In this document: piece by piece, positions 1 through 12,113 of the stretch | Numbering within the stretch: position 1 is the first letter of the stretch | How the letters are laid out: every line of letters starts with the position of its first letter | NCBI GenBank assembly: GCA_051294375.1 | Contig: CM119270.1 | Span: 7,983,420-8,047,419, forward strand | Length of the DNA stretch: 64,000 bases | Source of the DNA: Paraspadella gotoi | Lineage: Eukaryota > Chaetognatha | Direction of reading: 5' to 3' | Position numbers and translations under genes: made by a program | Notes under the pieces: generated by a model | Database searches by the model: none | What the model was told of the DNA's origin: nothing | Seen by the model: only the letters and a program-made list of their open reading frames with translations

Positions 1-2430
1 CGTGTTTGTTGGACCGTCAGGGCAGCAGACCCAGTGGACATTACTGATCATAGCAATCCAGCTCATCACGCGTCATCAACATAGTCACTCAAAAGCAAGT
101 CAATAGCGACCGGTGAACATTTCTTTTTCTAAATCTCTTGACCCTTCTTCAGAAAAAAACGAAAGAACAGAAAGAGAAAAGAAACGCAAAGAAACGAAAG
201 AAAGAAAGAAAGACAAAGAAAGAAAGAAAAGAAAGAAGAACAGAAAGAAACACGGACGCGAACGCCCCCTTTCCCCCCAGAATTTTCGAAGCCCACAGTC
301 TGGCCGCAAAATTCTACGCTCTTGCTCGCGCTCCTCAATCTAAGGCGCGTAACATCAAAACCTTCAGTCTGCCTTTTGAACATTCCAACTATCTCTGAAC
401 TTCCATAAATTGAAATCGAATATCACAAGTCTTACAACATTAACTCACAACTGCAGCACATGTATCCTACTGAGGCCCTCTTCTACTTCACCTAAATATG
501 CGCTTAACCAATTTCTTTTTAACCTTGCGAATTTTACTTTAACACATCTTTCTTAAACGAACGACCATCTTCGGCGACCGTGTCATGGATGACGCTTGGA
601 AATACTTCCTCATCGACCGCTAGAAGATTCACTCTAAAATATCTCCTTTACCCAAACTTCAAACTCCCTCCACAGATTTGATCTTATTTTCATGATGAAT
701 CACTTCAGGTTTGAGATTGACAAAGATCTTTCTTTCTTTCTCTCCTTTTCTTTCATTTTTTTTTTTTTCTTCTTTCGTCTTACTTTTGTACTCTTTCTTT
801 AAATTTTCTCTCAATTCTTTCTAGACAGAATGTCGCGACAAACAAACGAATCTCCGATTTTTTTCTCTTTCAACGCAAACACCTGTCTTGCTCCACTAAT
901 CGCGCCCCATATTTCCCGTTCCCCACTTTCTCTCACTTTTGCTCTCGAACATCAACTTCGTTTGTCCCAGTAACCTCATACAAGGTCTTCTTCTCTTCCT
1001 TAGATTTTCTACTCCCTTCTCTGTTTATATTCCTCTCGCTCGTCTTAGCAGAGGACATTAAACTCCGACGCACCGTCCTGCTCATTTCTTGCCCTTTCCG
1101 ACATGACACCGACCATATTATCCATTGTCCCTCGCAGATTTTTCTACTAAAATATCCTGACCCGCCGCAGGGCGTACCTACCGCCTTCACACCACCGTGC
1201 ACACAACGTCACCCATCCCTGAACTAACTTTCTTTACGTCAGTATGGGTTATGCTCCAACTGGTCCACCTATGCTCACTCACCGATACTCCGTGACTGCG
1301 CCTGACCACCTCACCGTTTACCGCTTGCGCACTCTCCCATCGACCCTCTGCGAATCAGCGACACTCGCTGCCAACTCGCCGTGAGCGAATTCACGCCAGT
1401 GTCAGAACATGCTTCTCAAATCATCCGATCGGCCCAACTCTGAGGGCAATCATTCACATCCCGATCCACCCGCATTTCTATTTACCTTGCTGTTTTTCTC
1501 CCCACTCTTTTTCCTGGTTCTGCAAGCGACCGACTGACAACAACGATGACAGACGACTATGAAAGAACGACGGCCGACGCCCCGCCGTTCGGAAACCCGA
1601 AACTCTCCGCACCCGAACGACGATTTGACTTGATCTTCGAAAGGCATTCGTCGTCCAACATCCGGGACTGGCATCTTGACTCCAACAGATGTTCCTTCAG
1701 GCCTAGCAGACAAAACACCGTGCCCATGACAGGCTCGCTCGCCATCAAATGTCGTTTAAAAAGGACATCCGGGAACCAGATAGCCAGGAAGAAGAGAAGC
1801 AGAAGGGAGAGCAGCGATAAGAGAGGGAGAGGGCTAAGAGATTGGGAAGGGATGGAAGAGGGGGGCAGCTGGACTGATCGGCTGGGCCTGCCCACTACCC
1901 GTTACCAGTCTCTCTATTAGACGTGTTCAATAACCACCAGAAAACGGGGCGTCTATATTACATATTTTGATGTAGGCGACACACATTATCTTCATTTAAC
2001 TCTTCGAAAATTAAATGATAAACGGTTCAATAATTCAGGAATGCCAGTTAATTTTTTCAAAAAATACTCTTTTAAAATAAAACAAAATTGTGCCGCGACT
2101 ACCATTTAAATTGGCATAATTATTACGAAAAATTTAAAACGCATAAACAAACAAATTATCACAGCTGTGTACGCTATAAATGTTTTTAAACTTTTAAAGA
2201 AAAATCTAATAGTGTTAAACCTTAAATATTTAAATTCATGATTGGAATTTATAAATAATTATTTTGCTATTTGCCCTCAACTAATATATACACTACACTA
2301 AGGCTATCACCCGAGTTGTTCTCCAGGCGAAATAAATAAAAACACTCTTTGAGTGTCCGTCTCCGAAATCTTTAGTAAAAGCGAAAAGTATTGTGCGCTC
2401 TGAAAGAGAACAGAGTTGATAAGAGCGGTT
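1..2430. other. Intergenic, no supported gene
   Basis: No exon with convincing splice sites was found. From about 260 to 1560 the plus strand is clearly richer in C than in G (about 3:1 or 2:1 in lines I counted), which argues against ordinary random intergenic sequence. Open frames of up to 124 codons near 1546..1920 exist on both strands and overlap each other, so I call none of them a gene. From 1920 to 2430 the sequence is AT-rich without visible features. Confidence 0.6.
125..253. repeat. A/G-rich GAAA-type low-complexity tract
   Basis: Imperfect repeats of GAAA and AAAGAAAG fill this stretch. The short lysine/glutamate-rich open frames across it are products of the repeat. Confidence 0.8.
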
Positions 2431-2439
2431 TTTGTTCAA

Positions 2440-3075
2440 ACTTAAATTATCGACTTCTGCTTCATTCCGATACCCGACGGAGCCATACTCATATTTTCGG
2501 GTCGAAGGCGGTGTAGTTCCTGCTTCGTTTCTTCTCCAGCCGGCAAGAGCGGTCGCGAGAGCCGTGCGGCAGGCTTCCTGTTCGCCAAAGAGCGGAGGCG
2601 GAGGCAGCGGCCATGGTTGTCGTCCCAGCGTCGGCGAAAACCTCTCGGCTCTATCGCCGTGCGATATTTCGAAAGCTGGTGCTGCGAGAGAGCCAACCAG
2701 ATTAATAGGAGAGTTTTTTCACGCGGGAGTTCTACCGCGGGGCCCGAATATGGCAGCACGGATTGGAGAACTTCGCCTGTTTGACGCGTCTTGTCGAGCC
2801 GTTGTCGAGTCTCCGCGAGAGTCACAGATCATCGACTGAACGTCTTATACTCCAGAAAGGTGGAAGGTCGTCCCGACTGCGCGGATCACCCAAAATGTAG
2901 ACTGGCGTTGGCTGACTCGGGAAGTGTCGCAACGGTTGAATTCGACTAAAGTTTATATCTCCATGACGGCCCGGAAACGGAAAACGCCGACGGTGACGCC
3001 GACGTGCGTAATTTAAAAGTTCATCAGGCTCCAGGTCTAACACATCGTCTGAACCACTGTTTGTTCTCATTAAAA
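2440..3075. other. GC-rich islet, possible exon or promoter
   Basis: A stretch of about 630 bases is markedly richer in CpG than its surroundings. Long frames are open on both strands: plus 2432..2839, minus 2442..2825 and minus 2822..3070. The minus 3070 frame begins with an acidic piece (SDDVLDLEPDELLNY) that looks more like real protein than the others. No clear donor/acceptor pair fixes an exon. It could be a first exon, a promoter-type CpG islet or a decayed gene piece. Confidence 0.35.
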
Positions 3076-3094
3076 TGAACCTAATAAAATAATC

Positions 3095-3180
3095 AACACC
3101 CCCACATCACGATACCCCCTCCCACACATCCACTACACACACTACATACCTCAACCCCACCACCTCAACTCCAACCTTAA
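3095..3180. repeat. C/A-rich, G-poor tract
   Basis: This segment is nearly devoid of G on the plus strand and consists of CCCAC, CACAC and ACCTC-type words. No coding evidence is seen. Confidence 0.6.
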
Positions 3181-3420
3181 TTAATTTGAAAAATAACAAT
3201 GGATGTAACAATGAACAGAGACTAGTAAATTAATAAATTCTGTATTTGAAGTTGTGTGAAGAAAATGAAAATGTAAGATTTCATATTAAGGAAAATGTCT
3301 AAATAAAAAGCTGACTCCTCATAAACACATAATGTTTCTCTTGTTTACCAAGGAATAACAAAAGAACAAATAGTAAATAATATTAGTATAAACAATAAAG
3401 GTATTTCGTTTCAAAAGTCA

Positions 3421-3495
3421 AGTATGTCTTGAGTGGCGACATCGCCCGTACGGCTTCACTTTGTTAATGGTTAAAGTTCCAGGATCGAATCTACA
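3421..3495 (+). repeat. tRNA-like sequence, possible SINE head
   Basis: The segment ends in CCAGGATCGAATCTAC, which is close to a pol III B box (GGTTCGANNCC), preceded by a GAGTGGCGAC segment that could be a decayed A box. A complete tRNA fold cannot be drawn. A decayed tRNA-derived element is the best reading. Confidence 0.3.
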
Positions 3496-3820
3496 GTTCT
3501 CTTAAAAATTGAAAAAAATATTTTTATCCCATTTAAATCTTTTTCATCGAAAGCAGTACAATGTTTTAAATCATTTTTCAGAATAAAGATAAACTAATTT
3601 TGTTTTGTTTAATGTTAGACTATAAAACTTTCTTTGATTGATGAGTAATTCATCGTACAATAATTTTCTGCAATATGCAAATGAGATTAAAGTCAAAAAC
3701 TGGAGAAAGAGAAACATTGAACAGAAAACAGTTTAAATTCAACTTAATAAACTTTTAAAAATAGATATCTCTTACTTTGAGGACAAAAAAAATCATGAAC
3801 ATGTCCTAAACTTGATGCAG

Positions 3821-3938
3821 GCAAACGCTACCCCACGTTTGTATCCGCGATTGCGTAGGAAATCGCTTCGTCCCGTTTGCGTCACGGGAGATCCTATCAA
3901 CGACGAACTACACTTACGGGAATCGCTGCTTCTTTGAG
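3821..3938 (+). CDS. Candidate internal exon, plus strand, product unknown
   Basis: A TTGATGCAG acceptor precedes 3821 and a strong GAG|GTAAGT donor follows 3938. Entering with one leftover base (phase 2), the exon gives 39 codons and leaves in phase 0, with ordinary codon use. The peptide contains three cysteines and an N-glycosylation site (NYT, in TTNYTYGNRC), which would suit an extracellular protein. I do not recognise the family and found no partner exons nearby. Two other frames are also open across it, so this is a candidate and not a firm call. Confidence 0.35.
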
Positions 3939-4007
3939 GTAAGTCAAGTACAATTTTTAATCTTGTAAATTTCGACTGAGTTATAAATTTGAGAAGAATG
4001 CGCAAAG

Positions 4008-4010
<3 letters not shown>

Positions 4011-4038
<28 letters not shown>

Positions 4039-4052
4039 ACACATACACACAT
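4011..4052. repeat. (CA)n microsatellite
   Basis: About a dozen CA units are followed by degenerate ACAT/ACAC units. Confidence 0.85.
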
Positions 4053-4180
4053 ACACAATACAAAAAAAAAGCACTTGTCTAGAAAAATAAAAATAAATAA
4101 AAATAAAAATAAAATCGGAAGAAAGTCGAATCAGAGGCTAAATCGATGCGACACTAAAGACCATTCGCTGCCCCACAGTA

Positions 4181-4243
4181 GAGCTCTCTCTCCCTCTCTC
4201 CCTCTCTCCCTCTCTCCCTCTCTCCCTCTCTCTCTCTCTCTAT
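4181..4243. repeat. (CTCTCCCT)n octanucleotide repeat
   Basis: Several tandem copies of an eight-base unit (CTCTCCCT) end in plain CT. The higher-order unit sets this array apart from the plain CT tracts elsewhere. Confidence 0.8.
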
Positions 4244-4304
4244 CAACGAAGATTTCCTCTACTCGATATATCCCGACTCTCTCCTCTCCCTCTCCTCTCT
4301 AGGT

Positions 4305-4390
4305 GGCCAGATGCGTGGCGCGCGTCAACCGCGGCGTACGTTGCGCGTGCGCCATCCTGGGGTTTTGTGATCGCCGCAATCCTCACCGCT
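4305..4390. promoter_or_regulatory. GC-rich promoter-like islet with NRF1/YY1-type motifs
   Basis: TGCGCGTGCGC at 4342..4352 differs by one base from the NRF1 consensus. It is followed at once by GCCATCCTGG, which on the minus strand reads as a YY1-like GGATGGCGC. CpG content is far above the flanks. The motifs are seen; promoter activity is inferred. No gene can be attached on either side. Confidence 0.35.
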
Positions 4391-7300
4391 TTCCTTCCTC
4401 GTTTCACCGACTCTGGTTCATCAAAACCGTTTGAACTTTGAACTTTTGAACTTTTTTTTAAAATTTTGTCTTCTTCATTTCAGATCAATTTCGAGTTTCA
4501 ATTTTGGTTCATCGCTGGTTTTTTTGTTGTTTTTTTTTTTTCAATATTTTTTGTAAAATGTTTTCATGTAATTTATTCAATTTCCGTTATTTTCTGCATT
4601 GTCTTATGTTGATATTTGTTTCCAATAAATCTTAAATTGCCCCCGATCTCTTTTTCATTTCTCTTGCATTTGGACCAAAAGACGTTCAGGAGTAGACCTG
4701 CCTATACTATGAAAAGTTTGAAAACAAAAACGAGTATTGTGTAATAGTGGCCCATACATCATATTAATTTTTTGAACATATTTTTTTTCAAAAAAATTAC
4801 AGTAAATGCTGCCGAACTGTTGAAAAAAATGAAAAAAAAATTGGGAACCCAACCAAACACTCGCACTTCTCTTGCATACACTATCTTAAAAAACTTATTG
4901 ACCTCAGACGGACGACAACCCAAAACTACGTTGTAGAGCGGAAAAAATGACTTCCACCCACAACTTGCACTTATGAAATTAAGTGAATTTTTTTACTCCA
5001 CCGCTAAAATTTTTTATTAAAACTATTGTTTTGGGCATTTGATAAAATTTTAAAAATGAATATTTTTAAACAATGTTTGATCATTTCTCTCTAACGGAAA
5101 ACCTTACAGGCGAATGCTAACAGATTCTGCCTATGCTTCTCTCGCCCGAAGCTCCGACAGTTACCCGTCACCAGTCGTTCTACCATTCCACAATACCGGA
5201 ATACTGCACATCTCGATTTTACTTTGTAGAATTATCAGGAGTATTTCAGTGCTTATTGTGTCAGTAGGTGGAGTGATGAAAGATTTTGAGTGATTGAACA
5301 TTATTTTTTTGCTGCTATGGCATCATAAATAATAATATTTTATAATCTTTTTTAAAATTTTTTTCAGCATCACACAGTATAACATTCCCCCACTCTCACT
5401 TTCACTGGTCAGTAATATACTTATAAACGTTCAAATTTTCAAAATTTTTATTTTTATTTTTAAAGAACTGATTTGATTTTGTGCTGTTTAAAAACTAAAA
5501 AACTTTTTATAAATATGTTATTCCGAACTTTGTATTAGCATCCACAAATCCCACTAAAACGTTTTTAAACCAGAGATCCTCGGACGCTTCGCGGACAGCG
5601 TAAGCGACACTACGTGGAAGCGGCTGATATTTGAAGAAACCCGAAACCGGGAGCTATAGAAAAATAAGAATAAAGGATTGACCCGGAAAGCTATAATAAC
5701 CCTGGCGTTTCCGCTTCCGTGGTCATTTGTTTTAATTGAGTTAACATGAAAGTTATAATTGATTAATAATCTTGCAACCCCCTGCTCTTTCTTAATTTTT
5801 TTTTTTAACATGTCTAATTTACTTTTACAACAAAACGGATTGAATTCTCGTTTATTGGAATATGCATAATATTAGCTTATACATCTTAAATCTCTAACAA
5901 CTCATCTCATCTCTACCTTCCACTTTATTTCACCCTCTTGCGACTGAACAAAAAAGCAAATAAAAAAAATTTATAAAATAAATAAATCAAAATTATATAA
6001 ACAAGTTTGAGCAAACAATGCCGGATCTGCCCACGATCTATTTAGCGCGTAATTAACTTGATTGAAATTAATTGAAAAATAAATAAATTATTTAATTAAT
6101 TACATATTCAATTTAATTAAATAATAATATCGAAGCATTTGGGAGCTTCAAATGATTCTGAACAAAGACGACAAAGACGATGAATACATGATGAAAACGA
6201 CGACGAAGTCTTGTACTTGTGAGCCGAGTACAGGTAGGGTGCAATAAGAATGACCTGTTTTTTACCACAATCTTGTTATGGCTGACCTTTTTCTCAGCCA
6301 ATTAAATACTATTATTATTATTATTTTTATCATTTTTACTTTTTACTGATTTTTGATAACCAAGGTTTTTTTTATCACAAAAAACACGCCATCAATCTTT
6401 CTTATAAATTTTTGTTTGATCACGCAAACATAATAAAAATATTTTAATTAATTAATTTAGAGAAAGCAAAGAATTTGAATTGTGAACCAATGATTTTTAA
6501 TTAATAGTTGGACATGTTTCGGCTTGTTTACTTCAATGCCTTCATGCAGCATATGACATTCAGATAATAAATTTGTGTAAATAAAAGAGTGTGAATGAGA
6601 AGAGAAAGCAGAGAGACGAGGTAAAAGTTTTTCAAACAAAAGTGGTGAACAGAATAGTGGTCAGATGTGAGGACAGTGAAGTAAGTGGCGATTGGAGTGA
6701 GTTGTGAAAAGAGTTGAAACTGTTAAAGAAGAGAGAGAGTGAGAAGAGGGAAACAAAACAACAAGATAAATAAATAATAAAGATACAATTTTTGCAATGT
6801 ACAACAAAGATAAAAGAGTTAATTAATTAAATAATTAATGTTATGGCAACCACGACAATGATAATATCGACGATGACAAATTAATTGATTGCTTAATTTT
6901 TTGATTGATTATTGAATATTTATTAATTGATGAATAATTAATAACTGATCAGTTCTGGCATGTTTAGCTCAAAAACTGTTGTTTTTTTATCTTTCATTAT
7001 GACCAAAGAAATGACTACCCTAATGATGGATAGATGACAATCGAGGATAGCACCATCAGATAATTGAATGATTTGCATTGATCAAAAAATAAGTTCATTT
7101 CAGCCGTTAATTTTTAGGTTTTTTGTCAGGATCACTGACCAGGACAAACAGCAACAATGAATGTGACAATGATAATACTGACATTGTTTATTGATTGATT
7201 AATTAATTGATTAAATATAATTTATGGTTCTTGGTTTGTTTTTTTTTTCATTTTAAACTCATTTCCACAGTCGAAACCGATTCTTCACATATTTCAAATC

Positions 7301-8218
7301 TATACATTTTTCATAGTAAAATTTTACATTGTTATTTGATACAAAAAAGATTGTTAAAATTATTCTACAAATGAGAAACATGTCTAAAGAGAGATTTTTA
7401 TAAATATCAACAAATGTAAAAATTTTTAAAGGAATGCAAGCGTATGTGCACTCGAAACCAGAACAGCGATCCGGCTAAAGAAACGTAAAGATTGCACCCA
7501 AAAACGGGAGCGGGAAGGGCGTCCCTTGGGAAGCGCCGATGGCAGACGGCCGGAAAAATCGATCGCTCCACACTTCTGGTTTAACATATAATTACAGTTT
7601 CTTTCTACTACAGAGAATAAAAAAGTCAGGAATTTTCAACACTTTCTTTCTTATTTTTAAAACATTGAAATGACAGAATTTTGATAACATATTTTATATT
7701 TTTAAAATTACTATTTTATAAGGATATTATTTACAAATATATTATATTTTACTATTTGTTCCCGAATATATGAACACAAAATATTTTTTGTACTAGTTAA
7801 TCATACCTATCCCTCACATCTAAATATTCATTGTCGAATCATTTCAAATAATTTTTTGTCTTGAGTGCTCCACTACTAATGTTTATTTTAATCAAAACAA
7901 AAAATGTTGTCCTTTATGTTGCTAAAATTCCAAGGTTACAATGCGTTATTGTTATTTAGAAACATAAAACTACTTATGTTTTCAGGACGAAAAGATTGCG
8001 GAGGACGAAGTTATTCTAAAACCTACTTCCCACCAATATTCGGAAAGCGATTTAGAAATAAAAAAAAATACGATATATTTACGAAAATATACCATGAAGA
8101 AACTATTTTTCAAATTTTACTTCTCAATTTAGAAAATCTGCTTCAAATTATTTTTACATTTAAATTTGAGGATCAGTGTCAACACATACTGTGAACCGTT
8201 TCAACTGTAATCTGCTGA
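4391..8218. other. AT-rich intergenic, nothing recognised
   Basis: Long A/T runs, TTAATTAA-type tracts (about 6060..6120, 6430..6460, 6800..6840, 7190..7215) and short open frames with no splice or homology support. A small GC-rich islet at about 7440..7570 stands out from the AT-rich flanks, but its frames are short and I could not assign it. Confidence 0.6.
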
Positions 8219-8243
8219 NNNNNNNNNNNNNNNNNNNNNNNNN
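8219..8243. other. Assembly gap (25 N)
   Basis: A run of 25 undetermined bases. Confidence 0.99.
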
Positions 8244-8954
8244 ACTAATATATAAAATTGGCTGTGAAATTAAAATTTGATCTGCTAAATCCACACAAAA
8301 TTGTTCTCGTACTACTAATACTCATAACAATTTTCTATCTCCATCAAGAGCTTATGAACAGGCAAATCAAAAGATAAGAGTTTTTTTAATCTATTACTAA
8401 GGAATTAAAATAGATAACATGTACAAACGAAACAACGATGGTTAATTACAAAATAATGATAATCAAAAGAAACATAACAGTCGACAAAAAAGATCATGAT
8501 TATCTACAATAATCACGGTTCCTAAAAAAAATTTAGAAAATAAAAAAAAAACAGAAAAAAAAAGTTTACTTGCGATGACAACGTGAATAATAATATTAAA
8601 AAAACATTAAGATAAACACCGTCCGTGCGGCATTAGTAGAGAAAACCACTGGAATTTAGCGTCAATAGGAGTTTATTGTCAAATTACGAAGTCGGACAAT
8701 CGACTCTCTCCCATTCTCTCTCTCTCTTTCTCTCTCAATCGCATGAAAAAAAAGATACGTTTTAATTCAGTTTCTCAGGACTTGACGTTTGTTGCCGTTT
8801 GATCCGAGGGGTACTTCTAAAACAATCAATAAAGTTCATTTCTCGTAGTTTTTTTCTTTACTGTTCTGTTCTGCCTCTCTCCCTCTCTGCTCTCCCTATC
8901 ATCCTCTTCTTTCATCTCCCACCCTCTCATCTCTCCATGCTACGTACCTCAGTG

Positions 8955-9140
8955 CACATACGGTCTCTTTCTCGGCTCGAACGCCAATCGGAGTTCGCTT
9001 TTAGGCATTCCTCCGGAAGCGAGGTCGAAGTTGGCGTCCGCTGCGCGCCTATGGGGGGCTGACGGGTGAGCGCGATTGGCTTCCTATGGGATCTGACTGT
9101 TTGAAAACAGCTTAAGGGCTTCAGTTTCCGCGGCTTGTAG
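8955..9140. promoter_or_regulatory. GC-rich promoter-like region with CCAAT and ETS motifs
   Basis: CGCCAATCGG has its CCAAT at 8984..8988. CCGGAAG, an ETS-type site, lies at 9013..9019. An inverted CCAAT (ATTGG) lies at 9075..9079, about 90 bp from the first. This set is typical of TATA-less, CpG-rich animal promoters. Flanking CT tracts (8701..8737 and 9150..9375) frame it. No gene starts visibly here, so the target is unknown. Confidence 0.4.
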
Positions 9141-9149
9141 TCAACTCGG

Positions 9150-9375
9150 GTGACTCGTCTTTCTCTCTCTCCCTCCTATCTCTCTCTCATTCTCTCTCTC
9201 TCTCCTCGGATCGCGAGGGATTTCTTCTCATCTGTCTCTCTCGATATGCTTCTCCATCCAGCGAGTCGCGTACGTCCTTGACCTACATCGATTCTCGTCT
9301 CTACTGCTCATGCTCTCTCTCCTGCTCGTCGAGTGTCTCTCTCATCTCTCTCAATTCTCTCTCTACCTCACCTCG
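9150..9375. repeat. CT-rich tracts
   Basis: Interrupted (CT)n blocks separated by short unique pieces. Confidence 0.75.
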
Positions 9376-10860
9376 TTTTCCCACACAAACACCAAATACT
9401 TGAAATTTCTTTTTTTTAACCAGTATTCCGTTTGTAACACTCATGTATTTCCTAATGTATGCTGCGTTTAGTGTTGATGTTTAATTAAGGATTTCAGACT
9501 GGAGTTATCATCAGTAGCTGCTGTTTTTAAGGTGCCATCATTGTTACACCATTACTCCTGTCATTAGTCCATATAAAAATTAGTACTATAATTGGTTATT
9601 GTTTTTGCGTTTTTTTTTAACAAGGTTGTCATGGCAAGCAGTTTTTTAAGATTCTCATTTTGTTATTTACAAACGTATTGGCACTTGTATTTTTGGGCAC
9701 TCGAGCTTACGTTATTTACACTGGTTAGAATATACATCGTTTGTCAAGAAAAAATACACTAGATCAACAATAAATAATTTGCCCACATCAAGCAAGATAT
9801 TCGTTCAGGTGAAATAATGCAATCAAATATCATTATATCGATTTTCCTGGCAACTACTGGCATAACAATTCTTGGGAGTGTCATTGTTAAAATATTCTTC
9901 TTCCAGAGGGAGATCTTTTATCCTATCTCATGAAAAGGAGAGAAAATTATCGAAAAGAGTAAAGCGGGGAAGTTATTAAAAGAGAGTCAAATTTTGCAGT
10001 AATAATAAATGTATTTTATACTTTTATATGAAATGAAATTTCAGGGATTTTAACAAACGCGCAATTAAGAATGACCACGAAGAAGGAAATGATGTCACAT
10101 TGGAAAAAAACAAAAAAAATTCATTTTGTTTAAATTGAAACCAAAGAAGAATTTGTAGGTGTGATTAAATGTGGAAGAGATGACGTTAATCTCATTGAAA
10201 AAGCCATTAGAAACCGTAAAAAAGCTTGTGCTTAAACTAATAGTGCTCTCGTAATTGATTGAAAAAACCATGCTGTTGTAGCGGAACTATTTCATACCCC
10301 GCTACACGTTTATAAGTTTTGTTAAAATAAACTCTAACGAATTAGCGATTAAATAAATCTATTTGTGTCGTAATGACTCGTTAAGTAATGGGGTTTATTT
10401 TCCTTGGAAGCCATCTTATTTTTAAGTTTTTAATTTTTACCGAAAATGGTTTCTCGTTGTTTTCTTAAAGAGGTAGATGTTACTATCGCCCAAATCGGAC
10501 AGTTACTGTTCGAATTAGTTATTGAAGTAAAAGAAAATAAAAGATAAAATATTTAGATAGAATAATAAAACACTAAATGTACCCATAAAATCCTGCGATG
10601 CGAAATAACAACGGCTATTTGTAAGACGTATTTTCCGTAAAGCAATATCGACTTACAAATATACAAGTTAGAATATCACTCATGAATACAGTAACTTAGA
10701 CTCCCTCGGTCCATTATCTCATTTAACCGCGCTCTTTGGAATTGGAAGCAAAAAAATATTTTAACCAAGTTAAAAAAAAAGTTCTGCTTTATGTTAAAAG
10801 AAAATTCCTTGCACCGAAAACATTCTTCTTCTATTTCTTGCGCCCGGCGCAAAAAAATGA
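9376..10860. other. Intergenic, nothing recognised
   Basis: AT-rich unique sequence without long frames or convincing splice signals. Confidence 0.55.
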
Positions 10861-11020
10861 GGAATCATCTCTCTCCCTCTCTGTCTCTCTGCTCTGCTCT
10901 CTCTCTCTCTCCTCAGTCTCTCTACTCTATTTTCCCTCTCTCTCATCTCTCGTCTCTTCATCGTCTCTCTCTCTCTCTCTCTCTCTCGTCTCTCTCTCGT
11001 CTCTCTCTCTCTCTATCTGT

Positions 11021-11253
11021 GTGCGTGTCAGTGAAATCAATCTAATTAACTCGCTGAAAGTAGTTTAGGTATAATTGGTATAGAACTTGGAAAAAAATGA
11101 ATGTTTAACTTTTGCAACATTAATTATAAAGTAGGTTTATATTAACTCTAACAAAATATTTTGTCTATATTCACGGTTTTCCCCGTCTTCGCCTGCCACA
11201 GTAGTTATCAGAGGAAAGTCTGAAAAGATGACGGGAGTCAGAGAAGAGAGAGG

Positions 11254-11288
<35 letters not shown>

Positions 11289-11450
11289 TAGAGAGAGGAA
11301 GAGAGGAGGAGAGAGAGAGAGAGGAGAGAGAGAAAGAGGGGGGAAACAGAGAGAGATAGTGAAGGAAAGAGAGAGGACAAGTGAGGAAGAGGGGAGCGAG
11401 AGGAGGAAGCGGGAAGAAAAATAAGAGAGATAAAGAGAGAGAGAAGAGAT

Positions 11451-11499
<49 letters not shown>

Positions 11500-11581
11500 G
11501 AAGAGAGAGGAGAGTAGAGAGGCTTCCTTCTCATTGTTTATGGGGTGATGGGGTGGCTTGGCCTGCTGTGGCGTGGTTTAT
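11021..11581. repeat. Duplicated segment, copy A (left of gap)
   Basis: This copy matches 11607..12113 nearly throughout: a unique stretch of about 210 bases, then a GA-rich block, then a CTTCTCATTGTT-containing tail that runs into the gap. Most differences between copies are one- to few-base insertions or deletions. The copy ends exactly at the gap, which suggests the same locus assembled twice. Confidence 0.85.
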
Positions 11582-11606
11582 NNNNNNNNNNNNNNNNNNN
11601 NNNNNN
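11582..11606. other. Assembly gap (25 N)
   Basis: A run of 25 undetermined bases between the two copies of the duplicated segment. Confidence 0.99.
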
Positions 11607-12044
11607 GTCGCGTGTCAGTGAATCATCTAATTACTCGCTGAAAGTAGTTTAGGATAATTGGTATAGGAACTGGAAAAAAATGAATGTTTAAGCTTTTTGC
11701 AACATTATCATTACTAAAGTAGGTTTTATTAACTCTAACAAAATTATTTTGCTATATTCACGGTTTTCCCGCTCTTCGCCTGCCACAGTAGTTATCAGAG
11801 AAAGTCTGAAAAGAATGACGGGAAGTCAGAAGGAAGGGAGAGAGAGAGAGAGAGGAGAGAGGAGAGAGAGAGAGAGTAGAGAGGAGAGAGAGAGAGGAGA
11901 GAGAGAGAGAGGAGAGAGAGAAAGAAGAGGGGGAAACAGAGAGGGATAGTGAAGGAAAGAGAGAGACAAGTGAGAGAGGGGGAGCGGAGAGGAGGGGAGA
12001 GAGAAGAAAAGATGAGAGAAAGATTAGAAAGAGAGAGAGATAGA

Positions 12045-12081
<37 letters not shown>

Positions 12082-12113
12082 CTCATTGTTATGCTGCCTG
12101 CTGTCTGGTTTAT
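11607..12113. repeat. Duplicated segment, copy B (right of gap)
   Basis: This is the second copy of 11021..11581. The unique part, the GA block and the CTTCTCATTGTT tail occur in the same order. Beyond 12113 the sequence continues uniquely toward the BMP gene. A true tandem duplication would not be expected to stop exactly at an N run. Confidence 0.85.

Noticed and set aside
1546-1920. Overlapping 124- and 112-codon frames on opposite strands
   Set aside because: Neither shows a known motif or splice evidence, and overlap on both strands suggests composition.
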